Of a stretch of 64,000 nt of DNA, positions 33,953 to 43,207 are shown piece after piece. Below the pieces are notes generated by a model. The model did not search any database, was not told the origin of the DNA, and saw nothing but the letters and a program-made list of their open reading frames with translations. The DNA comes from JAAYLC01 sp964636665. Lineage in GTDB: Bacteria > Bacteroidota > Bacteroidia > Flavobacteriales > Flavobacteriaceae. Numbering within the stretch: position 1 is the first letter of the stretch; every line of letters begins with the position of its first letter. The stretch lies in the NCBI GenBank assembly GCA_964636665.1, contig CAZWVT010000003.1, forward strand, positions 1 to 64,000, written 5' to 3'. A program made the position numbers and the translations under genes.

Positions 33953-36712
33953 ATGAACAAAATCATTTTATCAATTTTCACTGTGTTTTTAATGAGTTTT
34001 ATGGCTCATGCACAAGATACAGTAATTAAAGGGAAGGTTTTTGATGCCTATTCTAATGAACCTTTACCGGGTGTCCTTATCGACATTCAGGGAACCGGTC
34101 ATCAAACACAAACAGATGCAACGGGGAGTTTTGAATTTCCGGTCAATATTCCGCCGGGAAACCAAACGGTAATTATTGCAAAAGATGGATACAGCACGCT
34201 GTATATGCCTGTTACGATAGTTGAAGGAGAGACTTTGGAACTCGCCTCAATTTTTTTAATGGTGGATATGGCAGAAGTAGAAGCTCAGATTGGAATTATC
34301 AGCCTATCTGAAGAACAATTGGATGAAGATGAAGGAACATCCAACAATGTTTCCGGATTGCTTCAAGCTTCACGAGATGTATTTTTAAATGCCGCATCGT
34401 ATGATTTTAGCGCTACTTTTTTCCGACCCAGAGGATATAACAGTGAAAACGGTAAAGTTTTGATTAACGGACTGGAAATGAATAAGCTCTTTGACGGTCG
34501 TCCACAATGGGCAAACTGGGGAGGACTTAATGATTCACAGCGAAACCAAGTTTTCTCGATGGGAATGTCTGCGAATGATTACACTTTCGGAGATTTGGCA
34601 GGAAGTACCAATATCATTATGCGTGCTTCACAATACAGAGAAGGAGGCAGGGTTTCTTATGCAATGGGCAATAGAAGTTATCGCGGTCGTGTGATGGCTT
34701 CCTATAACAGCGGATTGCTTCAAAACGGTTGGGCTTATTCGATTCTTGCTTCGCGCAGATATGCAAATGAAGGATATAGAGAAGGAACACTTTACGATGC
34801 AAATTCTTTCTTTGCTTCTGTAGAAAAAAAATTTAATGACAACCACAGCCTAAATTTTACTGCATTTTACACGCCAAACAGACGCGGAAAATCTTCGGCC
34901 AATACGCAAGAGGTTTATGATTTAAAAGGTACTCAATACAATTCTTATTGGGGTTATCAAAACGGAGATATGCGAAATTCGAGAATCAGAAATATTTCTG
35001 AACCTGTATTTATGCTGAATCACAACTGGAACATCACTTCCAAAACTGATTTAAACACAAACATCGGATATCAAACCGGACATATAGGCGATAGCAGATT
35101 GGGTTATGACAATGCTCCGAATCCCGATCCTTCGTATTATCAAAAACTTCCTAGTTTTTTCCTTGCCAACAACTCCGGACCAAATTATGCAGGCGCTTAT
35201 CGAGCGTATGATAAATTTGTAAATGACGGGCAAATAGATTGGTATGATATTTATGAAACCAATATTTTATACGGCGGAACTTCCCGTTATTATTTATACG
35301 AAGACCGTAAAGATGACAGTCAATTATCGGCTAACACTATTTTAAACAGTCATCTTACCGATAACATTCAGTTGACGGCAGCCGTAAATTACAGAAAACT
35401 CAATTCGCACAATTATGCAAAAATGATTGACTTGTTGGGCGGAAACGGATATTTGGATATCGATAGTTTTAACCAAGGAGATCAAGCGCAAAACGATTTA
35501 AACAATCCGGATAAAATTATTGGCGATGGAGGTGAATTTAAATACAGTTATGAATTGGATGCAACCACAATCGACGGATTTGCTCAAGCTCAATTTTCTT
35601 ATTCGGTAATCGATTTTTACATAGCCGGAAAATATGCGCAAACATCCTATCAACGAAACGGTTTGTACCGAAATGGCTCTTATCCTGACGGAAATGATTC
35701 CTACGGGAAAAGTGAGAAATTAGACTTTTCAACTTATGGTGCTAAAGGTGGAATTACTTATAAAATCACCGGACAACACGCCATAACTTTAAACGGAAGT
35801 TATTTTACCAACCCACCTTCAATGCGAAATTCATTTTCCAATGCGCGTCAAAATAACATGACCGTTATCGATCTTGTGGAAGAGAAAAACATGAATGTCG
35901 ATGCGAGTTATATTTTCCGTACGCCTTTAATTAAAGCGCGATTGACCGGATATTATTCATTATTGCAAGACGGAACAGATATTTCATTTTTCTATGCAGA
36001 TGGAATTTCTATTCAAGGAAGGTCTTCTACAACCGCATTTATTCAAGAAGTATTAACGGATATTCACAAGAAGAATGTAGGAGCCGAATTGGGAATTGAA
36101 GCGCAAGTAACTCCTACAATCAAACTAAAAGGAGCTGCTGCTTACGGTCAGAATATTTATGACAACAATCCTGAGTTGTACATTACATCCGATGATTTTG
36201 TTGACCCGCAATTCTTTGGTAAATCCTATTTAAAAAATTATCACGTGGCGGGAGGTCCGGAACAAGCCTACCAACTCGGATTTGAATACCGCGATCCGGC
36301 TTTCTGGTGGTTTGGCGTAACGGCAAATTACTTTTCTCACGGATATGTTGATGTTTCACCTTTAGCACGAACCCGAAACTTTTATTCGGATACTGATGGA
36401 ATGCCTTTTAGCAATTACGACGAAACAGTAGCGCGCGAAATGCTGAAGCAAGAAAGATTTGATGATTATATGCTCGTTAACTTGGTGGGAGGAAAATCTT
36501 GGAGAGTAGGACGAAATTATTTTGTAGGATTTTTTGCGAGCATAAGCAATATCTTTAACCAAGAATACAAAACCGGCGGATTTGAACAAGGACGAAATGC
36601 AAATTATCAAACTTTGTCAAATGATATGTCAAATGACACCCGAGTTTTTGGACCTAAATACTGGTACGGCTACGGAGCCAATTATTATATAAACGTTTAT
36701 TTTAGATTTTAA
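33953..36712 (+). CDS. TonB-dependent outer-membrane receptor with carboxypeptidase-like N-terminal domain
   Basis: A 919-residue receptor. Signal peptide at 1-20 (MNKIILSIFTVFLMSFMAHAQ), then a carboxypeptidase-regulatory-like domain at about 25-105 (KGKVFDAYSNEPLPGVLIDIQGTGHQTQTDATGSFEF), a plug region (NVSGLLQASRDVFLNAASYDF...RGYNSENGKVLINGLEMN) and a long beta-barrel ending in INVYFRF with a C-terminal Phe. It imports an unknown ligand using TonB energy. It is followed after 24 bases by a DUF5689 lipoprotein and is divergent from the EEP nuclease gene. This three-gene group may form a uptake system for nucleic acid or another phosphodiester. Confidence 0.92.
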   Translation: MNKIILSIFTVFLMSFMAHAQDTVIKGKVFDAYSNEPLPGVLIDIQGTGHQTQTDATGSFEFPVNIPPGNQTVIIAKDGYSTLYMPVTIVEGETLELASIFLMVDMAEVEAQIGIISLSEEQLDEDEGTSNNVSGLLQASRDVFLNAASYDFSATFFRPRGYNSENGKVLINGLEMNKLFDGRPQWANWGGLNDSQRNQVFSMGMSANDYTFGDLAGSTNIIMRASQYREGGRVSYAMGNRSYRGRVMASYNSGLLQNGWAYSILASRRYANEGYREGTLYDANSFFASVEKKFNDNHSLNFTAFYTPNRRGKSSANTQEVYDLKGTQYNSYWGYQNGDMRNSRIRNISEPVFMLNHNWNITSKTDLNTNIGYQTGHIGDSRLGYDNAPNPDPSYYQKLPSFFLANNSGPNYAGAYRAYDKFVNDGQIDWYDIYETNILYGGTSRYYLYEDRKDDSQLSANTILNSHLTDNIQLTAAVNYRKLNSHNYAKMIDLLGGNGYLDIDSFNQGDQAQNDLNNPDKIIGDGGEFKYSYELDATTIDGFAQAQFSYSVIDFYIAGKYAQTSYQRNGLYRNGSYPDGNDSYGKSEKLDFSTYGAKGGITYKITGQHAITLNGSYFTNPPSMRNSFSNARQNNMTVIDLVEEKNMNVDASYIFRTPLIKARLTGYYSLLQDGTDISFFYADGISIQGRSSTTAFIQEVLTDIHKKNVGAELGIEAQVTPTIKLKGAAAYGQNIYDNNPELYITSDDFVDPQFFGKSYLKNYHVAGGPEQAYQLGFEYRDPAFWWFGVTANYFSHGYVDVSPLARTRNFYSDTDGMPFSNYDETVAREMLKQERFDDYMLVNLVGGKSWRVGRNYFVGFFASISNIFNQEYKTGGFEQGRNANYQTLSNDMSNDTRVFGPKYWYGYGANYYINVYFRF

Positions 36713-36736
36713 GTAAAAAGAATTAATTTTATAAAG

Positions 36737-38116
36737 ATGAAAAAAAATCAAAACATCAAAATACTAAGCATTCTGCTTTTTATGGGAATTCTAATCACAT
36801 CTTGTGTTCAAGATGACGACTTTGATGTACCTCCGATTAATATGGAGGAACCGAATGTGGAGGTAAATACCACGATTGGAACAGTTAAAGAAATGTACAG
36901 AGGTTTTGAACCGGTAATCATTGAAACCGGAGACGGATCTTCAAACGAAATGTACCTCGAAGGTTACGTATCATCCGATGATGAAAGTGGAAATATTTAT
37001 AAGCAATTATTTATTCAAGACGCTCCCGAAAATCCGACTGCGGGTGTGGTGATTTCTACACATTCAACAGATTTATACACAAAATTCGGTCCCGGTCAGA
37101 AAATATATTTACGTGTTGACGGACTTTATATAGGTGAATTTTCCGGATTGCCAACAATTGGAATACGCGAAGGATCAGAAGTAGGAAGAATGGAAATTTC
37201 CGATTTTGAAAACAGAATACTTCGCTCAACAGAAAAAGTGGAAATTGTTCCAACTGTTATTACAATGAGTCAATTGAGCGACCCTTCCAAACTTGCAACT
37301 TTAATTAAATTGGAAGACGTTCAATTCATCGATGATTTAGTTGGAGAATATTACGGGAATATTGACGATACTTTCAGCGTAAACAGACACGTTGAGGATT
37401 GCGATGGAAATCGCGTGATTCTTCGTAACAGCGGATTCTCTGATTTTAAAAATTATCCGCTTCCAACAGGAAATGGCAGCCTTACAGCTTTGTTGAGTAT
37501 TTTTGGTAACGACACGCAATTGATGATTCGCGATACGAATGATGTTCAAATGGACGGCGATCGATGCGGACAAGGAGGAGGAACAAATCCGGGAGATGGA
37601 ATGCCGATTCCTTTTTCTGAAAACTTTGAAAATCATGCCGCAGGAGTCGGAGAAAATGTAAACCTACCCGGATGGACCAATGTGAATGTAAACGGAGGAA
37701 CACGCAAATGGGAAGTTCGCGAGTTTAGCAGCAATAAATACGCACAGACTTCTGCTTATAACGTAAACCAAGATCCTTATGAAGTTTGGTTGATTACTCC
37801 CGGAGTGATTTTGCCTTCAGATTCCTCACCAAAACTTACTTTTGAAACCAATGACGGACATTACAACGGTGATGCATTAACCGTAAAAATCAGCGCTGAC
37901 TTTACAGGTGACGTCAATGCAGCAACTTGGACGAATCTGAATGCGACTATTTCATCCGGTCACAGTAGTGGATACGGAGATTCATTTACGTCGTCCGGAG
38001 AAATCGATTTGTCTGCTTATGCAGGGCAAACTGTCTATGTCGCCTATCAATATCTTGGTTCACCAGACGGAACTACTACAACTTATCAAATTGATAATGT
38101 GAAAATTGCCGAATAG
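36737..38116 (+). CDS. DUF5689 lipoprotein with C-terminal choice-of-anchor J domain
   Basis: A 459-residue lipoprotein with leader ILSILLFMGILITSC and lipobox. Residues ~35-285 fit DUF5689: MYLEGYVSSDDESGNIYKQLFIQD and FGPGQKIYLRVDGLYIGEFSGLPTIGI read like an OB-fold strand set. After a Gly-rich linker (GQGGGTNPGDG), residues ~295-459 match a choice-of-anchor J/jelly-roll domain (PIPFSENFENH, WEVREFSSNKYAQTSAYN, DEVWLITP-like DPYEVWLITPGVILP). It is likely surface exposed and acts with the TonB receptor as ligand catcher. A strong terminator follows. Confidence 0.88.
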   Translation: MKKNQNIKILSILLFMGILITSCVQDDDFDVPPINMEEPNVEVNTTIGTVKEMYRGFEPVIIETGDGSSNEMYLEGYVSSDDESGNIYKQLFIQDAPENPTAGVVISTHSTDLYTKFGPGQKIYLRVDGLYIGEFSGLPTIGIREGSEVGRMEISDFENRILRSTEKVEIVPTVITMSQLSDPSKLATLIKLEDVQFIDDLVGEYYGNIDDTFSVNRHVEDCDGNRVILRNSGFSDFKNYPLPTGNGSLTALLSIFGNDTQLMIRDTNDVQMDGDRCGQGGGTNPGDGMPIPFSENFENHAAGVGENVNLPGWTNVNVNGGTRKWEVREFSSNKYAQTSAYNVNQDPYEVWLITPGVILPSDSSPKLTFETNDGHYNGDALTVKISADFTGDVNAATWTNLNATISSGHSSGYGDSFTSSGEIDLSAYAGQTVYVAYQYLGSPDGTTTTYQIDNVKIAE

Positions 38117-38143
38117 ATAGAATTAACATTCAATAAAATGATT

Positions 38144-38173
38144 AAAAAGGTTTGAAGAAATTCAAACCTTTTT
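38144..38173 (+). terminator. Intrinsic terminator of the TonB receptor-DUF5689 operon
   Basis: A perfect 13-bp stem, AAAAAGGTTTGAA pairing with TTCAAACCTTTTT, closed by a GAAA tetraloop and ending in a T run. It begins 28 bases after the DUF5689 stop. Confidence 0.9.
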
Positions 38174-38242
38174 AGTTTTTAAAACCAATATAAATGGATA
38201 GGAATTAGATTGAAAATGATGCTGCTTTCATTTGCAAAGGCT

Positions 38243-38250
38243 TATTTTTG
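38243..38250 (+). promoter_or_regulatory. Candidate -7 box of ppa
   Basis: TATTTTTG, an exact match, 23 bases before the ATG at 38274. Confidence 0.5.
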
Positions 38251-38273
38251 CACGAATTTTTAAATGACTTATT

Positions 38274-38792
38274 ATGTTGACAAGGTTTGACGTGCTTATA
38301 GAAATACCAAAAGGAAGCCGCAACAAATACGAATATGATTTTGAATTACATAAAATCCGTTTTGACAGGATGCTGTTCAGTAGCATGATGTATCCCGCCG
38401 ATTACGGATTTATACCGGAAACTTTAGCCCAAGATGGCGACCCGTTAGATGTGCTTGTTCTGGGACACGAACCAACATTCCCAATGTGCGTTATGGAAGT
38501 AAAACCGATTGGCGTTTTCCACATGGCCGATGAAAAAGGACCGGATGAGAAAATTATTTGTGTTCCTATGTCCGACCCAATATGGAACTCATTGAATGAT
38601 TTAGCCGATTTGAATCCGCACTTGATAAAAGAAATCGAGCACTTCTTTAAAGTTTATAAAGATTTAGAGAAAAAACGTGTAGATGTCGGTGGTTGGGGTG
38701 ATGCAAAAGAAGCTGTTGAAATTTATCACAAGTGTGTGAATCGCTATAAATCCACTCCCGAAATTTTCGGTAAATTTACAATTAGACAGTAA
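38274..38792 (+). CDS. ppa: Soluble inorganic pyrophosphatase (family I)
   Basis: A 172-residue family I PPase. It contains IEIPKGSRNKYEYD, the YPADYGFIPETL segment and the signature DGDPLDVLVL, with the three metal-binding Asp, plus KVYKDLEKKRVDVGGWG with the conserved Lys and Trp. It hydrolyses pyrophosphate in the cytoplasm. It stands next to the gene for a membrane pyrophosphatase but each has its own candidate -7 box. Confidence 0.97.
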   Translation: MLTRFDVLIEIPKGSRNKYEYDFELHKIRFDRMLFSSMMYPADYGFIPETLAQDGDPLDVLVLGHEPTFPMCVMEVKPIGVFHMADEKGPDEKIICVPMSDPIWNSLNDLADLNPHLIKEIEHFFKVYKDLEKKRVDVGGWGDAKEAVEIYHKCVNRYKSTPEIFGKFTIRQ

Positions 38793-38884
38793 ATAATCGA
38801 GTCCTTCTTTTAAATTCATAAGATAAGCACACAAATAAAGGGTTATAGTTTGTGTTTCTATTTCACTATCGAATTGATTTTGCA

Positions 38885-38892
38885 TACTTTTG
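38885..38892 (+). promoter_or_regulatory. Candidate -7 box of hppA
   Basis: TACTTTTG, an exact match, 34 bases before the ATG at 38927. It implies that hppA is not solely dependent on ppa transcription. Confidence 0.5.
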
Positions 38893-38926
38893 CTGTCATA
38901 AATCTAAATGACTAAATCATAAAATA

Positions 38927-41176
38927 ATGGAAAAGAACATTATCTTTCTCCCCATCATCCTTTCGGTTTTGGGACTTCTGTTTATGCTCGTCAGAATGAG
39001 CTGGGTTAAAAAACAACCCGCCGGAAACGACCGGATGCAGTCTATCTCTAAAAGTATTAAGGAAGGTGCTTTGGCCTTTTTAAATGCTGAATATCGGTTA
39101 CTCCTAATCTTTGTAGTGATTGCTTCTGCCGCCTTATTTTTTGTGTCGACTATCGTTGATACCACAAGCTGGATGATTGTTCCTGCTTTTGTCATCGGAG
39201 CTATTTTCTCAGCCTTGGCAGGAAATGTCGGTATGCGCATTGCTACTGATGCCAATGCTCGTACTGCCGAAGCTGCTAAAACCAGTTTGCCGCAAGCATT
39301 AAAAGTTTCTTTTAACGGAGGCACGGTAATGGGCTTGGGAGTTGCCGGATTGGCAGTATTGGGACTTAGCTTGCTGTTCTTTTTCTTTATCGGACAGTTT
39401 ATGGGAGGTAGTGGTTCATTTTATACCAATATGACGGTTGTATTAGAAGCGCTTGCCGGATTCTCATTAGGTGCAGAATCAATTGCACTTTTTGCTCGTG
39501 TAGGAGGAGGAATTTATACAAAAGCAGCCGATGTAGGAGCAGATTTAGTAGGTAAAGTGGAAGCCGGAATACCGGAAGATGATCCAAGAAATCCCGCAAC
39601 TATTGCAGATAACGTTGGTGATAACGTTGGAGATGTCGCCGGGATGGGTGCAGACCTTTTTGGAAGTTATGTAGCCACTGTTTTAGCTGCCATGGTACTT
39701 GGAAATTATGTGATTAAAGATATGTCTGTCGCTACTCCATTTACAGACAGCTTTAACAATATGGGACCGATTCTGCTTCCTTTAGTGATTGCCGGAGTAG
39801 GAATTTTAGCTTCTATTTTAGGAACCTTTTTTGTTAAAATCAAAGATAACGATGCCAAAGAAGCACAAGTACAAAAATCCTTGGATTTAGGAAATTGGAC
39901 TGCTATCATACTGACTTTAATTGCAAGTTTCTTTTTGATTCAATGGATGCTTCCCGAAACAATGACAATGAATTTCTTTGGCGAAGGTACAAGAGGAGTG
40001 TCTTCAATGAATGTTTTCTGGACAGCTTGTATCGGATTGGCGGTTGGTGCATTGATTTCTGTAGTTACAGCATATTACACTAGTATTGGTAAAAAACCGG
40101 TAAACAGCATTGTTGAAAATTCATCTACCGGAGCGGCGACCAATATTATTGCAGGCCTTTCCGTTGGAATGATGTCCACTTTCTCTTCAGTGATTTTATT
40201 TGCTGCTGCGATTTTCGGCTCCTATGAATTGGCAGGATTTTATGGAGTGGCATTAGCTGCCTCAGCGATGATGGCCACCACAGGAATGCAATTGGCAATT
40301 GACGCTTTCGGACCGATTGCTGATAATGCCGGAGGAATTGCAGAAATGAGCGAATTGGAACCGCAAGTTAGAGAGCGTACAGACATTCTCGATTCTGTAG
40401 GAAATACTACGGCTGCGGTTGGAAAAGGTTTTGCCATTGCTTCAGCAGCCTTAACTGCATTGGCACTTTTTGCTGCTTATGTAACTTTTACCGGAATTGA
40501 TGGAATTAATATTTTTCGTGCCGATGTGTTGGCAATGTTGTTTGTAGGGGGAATGATTCCTGTTGTGTTTTCTGCGATGGCTATGAAATCTGTAGGAAAA
40601 GCAGCTATGGAAATGGTTAAAGAGGTGCGTCGTCAATTCCGTGAAATTCCCGGGATTATGGAAGGAACTGCAAAACCTGAATATGCCAAGTGTGTGGATA
40701 TTTCTACACAAGCTGCATTACGCGAAATGATTTTACCCGGCTTACTTACTATAGTTACACCTGTTGTTATTGGATTCTTGTTTGGTGCAGAACCACTTGG
40801 AGGGTATATGGCAGGAGTGTGCGTTAGCGGTGTGATGTGGGCTATTTTCCAAAACAACGCCGGAGGAGCTTGGGACAATGCTAAAAAATCTTTTGAAGCC
40901 GGAGTGGAAATCAATGGAAAAATGGAATACAAAGGAAGTGAAGCGCACAAAGCGGCCGTAACCGGTGATACTGTCGGTGATCCTTTTAAGGATACCTCCG
41001 GTCCTTCGATGAATATTTTAATCAAATTAACTTGTTTGGTCGGGCTGGTATTAGCACCTATACTCGGTGAAATGGAAATAGAAAGACGAGGAGCCACAAT
41101 CGAACCGGTTATAGAAACCATTGAAGAAGAAGCAACTTTTGTAGCCAAACAAAACGAAACTTTTGAAGTAAAATAG
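38927..41176 (+). CDS. hppA: Membrane-bound ion-pumping pyrophosphatase
   Basis: A 749-residue M-PPase with about 16 helices. The pyrophosphate site is intact: GGGIYTKAADVGADLVGKVE, DDPRNPATIADNVGDNVGDVAGMGADLF and the second cluster ending AAVTGDTVGDPFKDTSGPSMN. The segment GNTTAAVGKG has Ala where K+-independent enzymes carry Lys, so a K+-dependent type is expected. Whether it pumps H+, Na+ or both cannot be decided by eye. The energy-linked pump and the soluble PPase compete for the same substrate. A terminator follows. Confidence 0.96.
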   Translation: MEKNIIFLPIILSVLGLLFMLVRMSWVKKQPAGNDRMQSISKSIKEGALAFLNAEYRLLLIFVVIASAALFFVSTIVDTTSWMIVPAFVIGAIFSALAGNVGMRIATDANARTAEAAKTSLPQALKVSFNGGTVMGLGVAGLAVLGLSLLFFFFIGQFMGGSGSFYTNMTVVLEALAGFSLGAESIALFARVGGGIYTKAADVGADLVGKVEAGIPEDDPRNPATIADNVGDNVGDVAGMGADLFGSYVATVLAAMVLGNYVIKDMSVATPFTDSFNNMGPILLPLVIAGVGILASILGTFFVKIKDNDAKEAQVQKSLDLGNWTAIILTLIASFFLIQWMLPETMTMNFFGEGTRGVSSMNVFWTACIGLAVGALISVVTAYYTSIGKKPVNSIVENSSTGAATNIIAGLSVGMMSTFSSVILFAAAIFGSYELAGFYGVALAASAMMATTGMQLAIDAFGPIADNAGGIAEMSELEPQVRERTDILDSVGNTTAAVGKGFAIASAALTALALFAAYVTFTGIDGINIFRADVLAMLFVGGMIPVVFSAMAMKSVGKAAMEMVKEVRRQFREIPGIMEGTAKPEYAKCVDISTQAALREMILPGLLTIVTPVVIGFLFGAEPLGGYMAGVCVSGVMWAIFQNNAGGAWDNAKKSFEAGVEINGKMEYKGSEAHKAAVTGDTVGDPFKDTSGPSMNILIKLTCLVGLVLAPILGEMEIERRGATIEPVIETIEEEATFVAKQNETFEVK

Positions 41177-41198
41177 AAAAATTTGCATACTGATATAC

Positions 41199-41238
41199 AA
41201 GGTCTAAATCGAAGTCTAAACGTTTTGATTTAGACCTT
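41199..41238 (+). terminator. Intrinsic terminator after hppA
   Basis: A 12-bp stem AAGGTCTAAATC / GATTTAGACCTT (41199-41210 with 41227-41238) followed by a T run; 16-base loop. Confidence 0.85.
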
Positions 41239-41382
41239 TTTTATGATAAGATGTTTATAATATGATGGTTTATAAAAAAGGAACATTAAATTATTTGCCA
41301 ATAAAAAGTATTAATCTTAGCGAACAAAAATTAATTCCCTCGGGATCGAAACCTCAATTATTCCGCATTAATTTGCATAACT

Positions 41383-41952
41383 ATGAAAACCATTACTCGG
41401 AAAGAAGAAATCGTACAAGCAGCAGCTGTGCTTTTTAAAGATAAAGGCTATAGTGCTGTGTCAATGCGGGATATTGCTGCCGAATTAAACATAAAAGCCG
41501 CAAGTTTGTACAATCACATCCGCAGTAAAGAAGAAATTCTTGCCAAACTTATTTTGAATGTTGCCGAAGAATTCACAAAAGGGATGGACACAGTGATAGC
41601 TTCTGAAATTACTTCCCTCGAAAAAATCATGCTGCTTATCGAACAGCATATCGAAATAACTTTAAATCATTCTCAAGCAATGGCAGCTCTGAATAACGAT
41701 TGGATGCATCTTCAAGAAACCAATCGTGCCGAATTCGTTTTAAAAAGAGATGCGTACGAAATGAATTTCAGAAAAATTATCCAAAAGGGAATCGCAGACA
41801 AGGAATTTAAACCTCTGCATCCCGAAGTTGTTTTATTCTCCATTCTTTCAACCTTACGCAATTTATATCTGTGGCACGAAAAACGTGGAAAATTGGATGT
41901 CAATGTTCTAAAAAAAGAAATGACCGCAGTTTTGATAAATGGAATTGTATGA
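41383..41952 (+). CDS. TetR/AcrR-family regulator, probable paa repressor
   Basis: A 189-residue TetR protein. The N-terminal helix-turn-helix is textbook: KEEIVQAAAVLFKDKGYSAVSMRDIAAELNIKAASLYNHIRSKEEIL (residues ~6-52). The C-terminal ligand domain is helical and carries no known signature. It lies 99 bases upstream of paaE on the same strand. A perfect palindrome overlaps the -7 box in that gap, so by position it is likely the repressor of the paa genes, answering to phenylacetyl-CoA as in PaaR-type TetR regulators. The ligand is inferred from context only. Confidence 0.9.
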   Translation: MKTITRKEEIVQAAAVLFKDKGYSAVSMRDIAAELNIKAASLYNHIRSKEEILAKLILNVAEEFTKGMDTVIASEITSLEKIMLLIEQHIEITLNHSQAMAALNNDWMHLQETNRAEFVLKRDAYEMNFRKIIQKGIADKEFKPLHPEVVLFSILSTLRNLYLWHEKRGKLDVNVLKKEMTAVLINGIV

Positions 41953-41998
41953 AAAAATAGAAGGGTTTTCGCTCATAAAAATCACATACTATTGACGC

Positions 41999-42029
41999 TT
42001 GCATTTTTGACTAACAAGTGTTAGTTTTG
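41999..42029 (+). promoter_or_regulatory. Promoter of the paa operon
   Basis: TTG at 41999-42001, 20 bases, then TAGTTTTG at 42022-42029; both elements and their spacing fit the flavobacterial promoter. Transcription would begin near 42036, some 16 bases before the paaE GTG. Confidence 0.65.
42010..42025. promoter_or_regulatory. Candidate TetR (PaaR) operator
   Basis: A perfect 7-bp inverted repeat, ACTAACA-AG-TGTTAGT, that covers the promoter spacer and the first four bases of the -7 box. A repressor bound here would block the polymerase. It stands directly between the tetR gene and paaE. Confidence 0.6.
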
Positions 42030-42051
42030 TTAATCCTAAAAAATTGAGTTC

Positions 42052-43125
42052 GTGGCAAAGTTTTATCCATTAAAAATAAAAGATGTTCATAAAGAGACTT
42101 CTGATTGTTCCGTAATCACGTTTGATGTTCCGGAACATCTGGCAGAAGATTTTAAATTTCGTCAAGGGCAACACCTGACCTTAAGAAAATCGTTTAATGG
42201 CATCGATACACGTCGAACATACAGTTTGTGTTCCAGTCCGGTGGACAAGGAGTGGCAAGTGGCTGTAAAATCTATTCCGGAAGGCGTTTTTTCAAACTTT
42301 GTCAATACCGAATTAAAAAAAGGCGACACACTAGAAGTGATGATTCCAAGCGGAACTTTTGGAGTTGATATCAACCCTGAAAAACCGAAAAATTATTTGT
42401 TTTTTGCTGCCGGAAGTGGGATTACCCCTGTTCTTTCAATGATTCGTACGCATTTGGCACTGGAACCGAAAGCTACTTGCAAACTGTTTTATGTAAATCG
42501 TACGGCAAAATCCATTATCTTTAAGGAAACTTTGGAACAATTAAGAAATAAGTATTTCGGTCGTTTAGAAATTTATTATTTTTTGACCAAAGAACACCGG
42601 GATATTCCTTTGTTCAATGGAAGGTTCGACGATGAGAAAATGGAAATTCTAACCCGTACATTTATTGACATTCCCGATACGGATGAAGTGTTTTTATGCG
42701 GTCCGGAAGCGATGGTAAATTACGTAAGTGATTATTTGATAAATGCAGGATTACCCAAAGAATTAATTCATTACGAACTTTTTGTAACAGGACTTTCCGA
42801 AGAAGATATTAAACGAATGGAACGTCTGTCACAACAAAATGTAGAAGGCGTGGAAGTAACGATTTTCGATGGAGGAAAAGAATTTAAGTTTACCATGACC
42901 AACGATTATGACAATATTTTGGACGCAGCTTTAGCCGCTGGTGCCGATTTGCCTTTTGCCTGCAAGGGAGGAGTTTGTAGTACGTGCAAATGTCAAATTA
43001 TTGAAGGTGAAGTGGAAATGAAAGTGAATTATGCACTCGAAGAAAAAGAAATAAACAGCAATTATGTATTGAGTTGTCAATCAGTTCCTATTTCGGAGAA
43101 AGTGAAAGTAGATTTTGACGTCTAA
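42052..43125 (+). CDS. paaE: Phenylacetyl-CoA 1,2-epoxidase reductase subunit PaaE
   Basis: A 357-residue iron-sulfur flavoprotein reductase that passes electrons from NAD(P)H to the PaaA diiron site. Order: FAD domain with RRTYSLCSSP (~54-63), NAD(P) domain with GSGITPVLSM, and a C-terminal plant-type 2Fe-2S domain with Cys304, Cys309, Cys312 and Cys342 (CKGGVCSTC...LSC). The start is GTG at 42052, just downstream of the promoter and operator. In this locus paaE comes first, before paaA, unlike the paaABCDE order of E. coli. Confidence 0.94.
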   Translation: MAKFYPLKIKDVHKETSDCSVITFDVPEHLAEDFKFRQGQHLTLRKSFNGIDTRRTYSLCSSPVDKEWQVAVKSIPEGVFSNFVNTELKKGDTLEVMIPSGTFGVDINPEKPKNYLFFAAGSGITPVLSMIRTHLALEPKATCKLFYVNRTAKSIIFKETLEQLRNKYFGRLEIYYFLTKEHRDIPLFNGRFDDEKMEILTRTFIDIPDTDEVFLCGPEAMVNYVSDYLINAGLPKELIHYELFVTGLSEEDIKRMERLSQQNVEGVEVTIFDGGKEFKFTMTNDYDNILDAALAAGADLPFACKGGVCSTCKCQIIEGEVEMKVNYALEEKEINSNYVLSCQSVPISEKVKVDFDV

Positions 43126-43207
43126 TAGTTTAATCTAACTGAATTTCAAATTGATAGGATTGAAAAATAACAAGAAAAATCTTCAATAATAGTTAAAGAA
43201 TAAAAAT

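Noticed and set aside
40633..41148. A 171-codon antisense frame opposite hppA, and similar ones opposite hflX (22105-22512) and hppA (38917-39324)
   Set aside because: They mirror strongly conserved coding sequence on the plus strand and show no recognisable domain or promoter.
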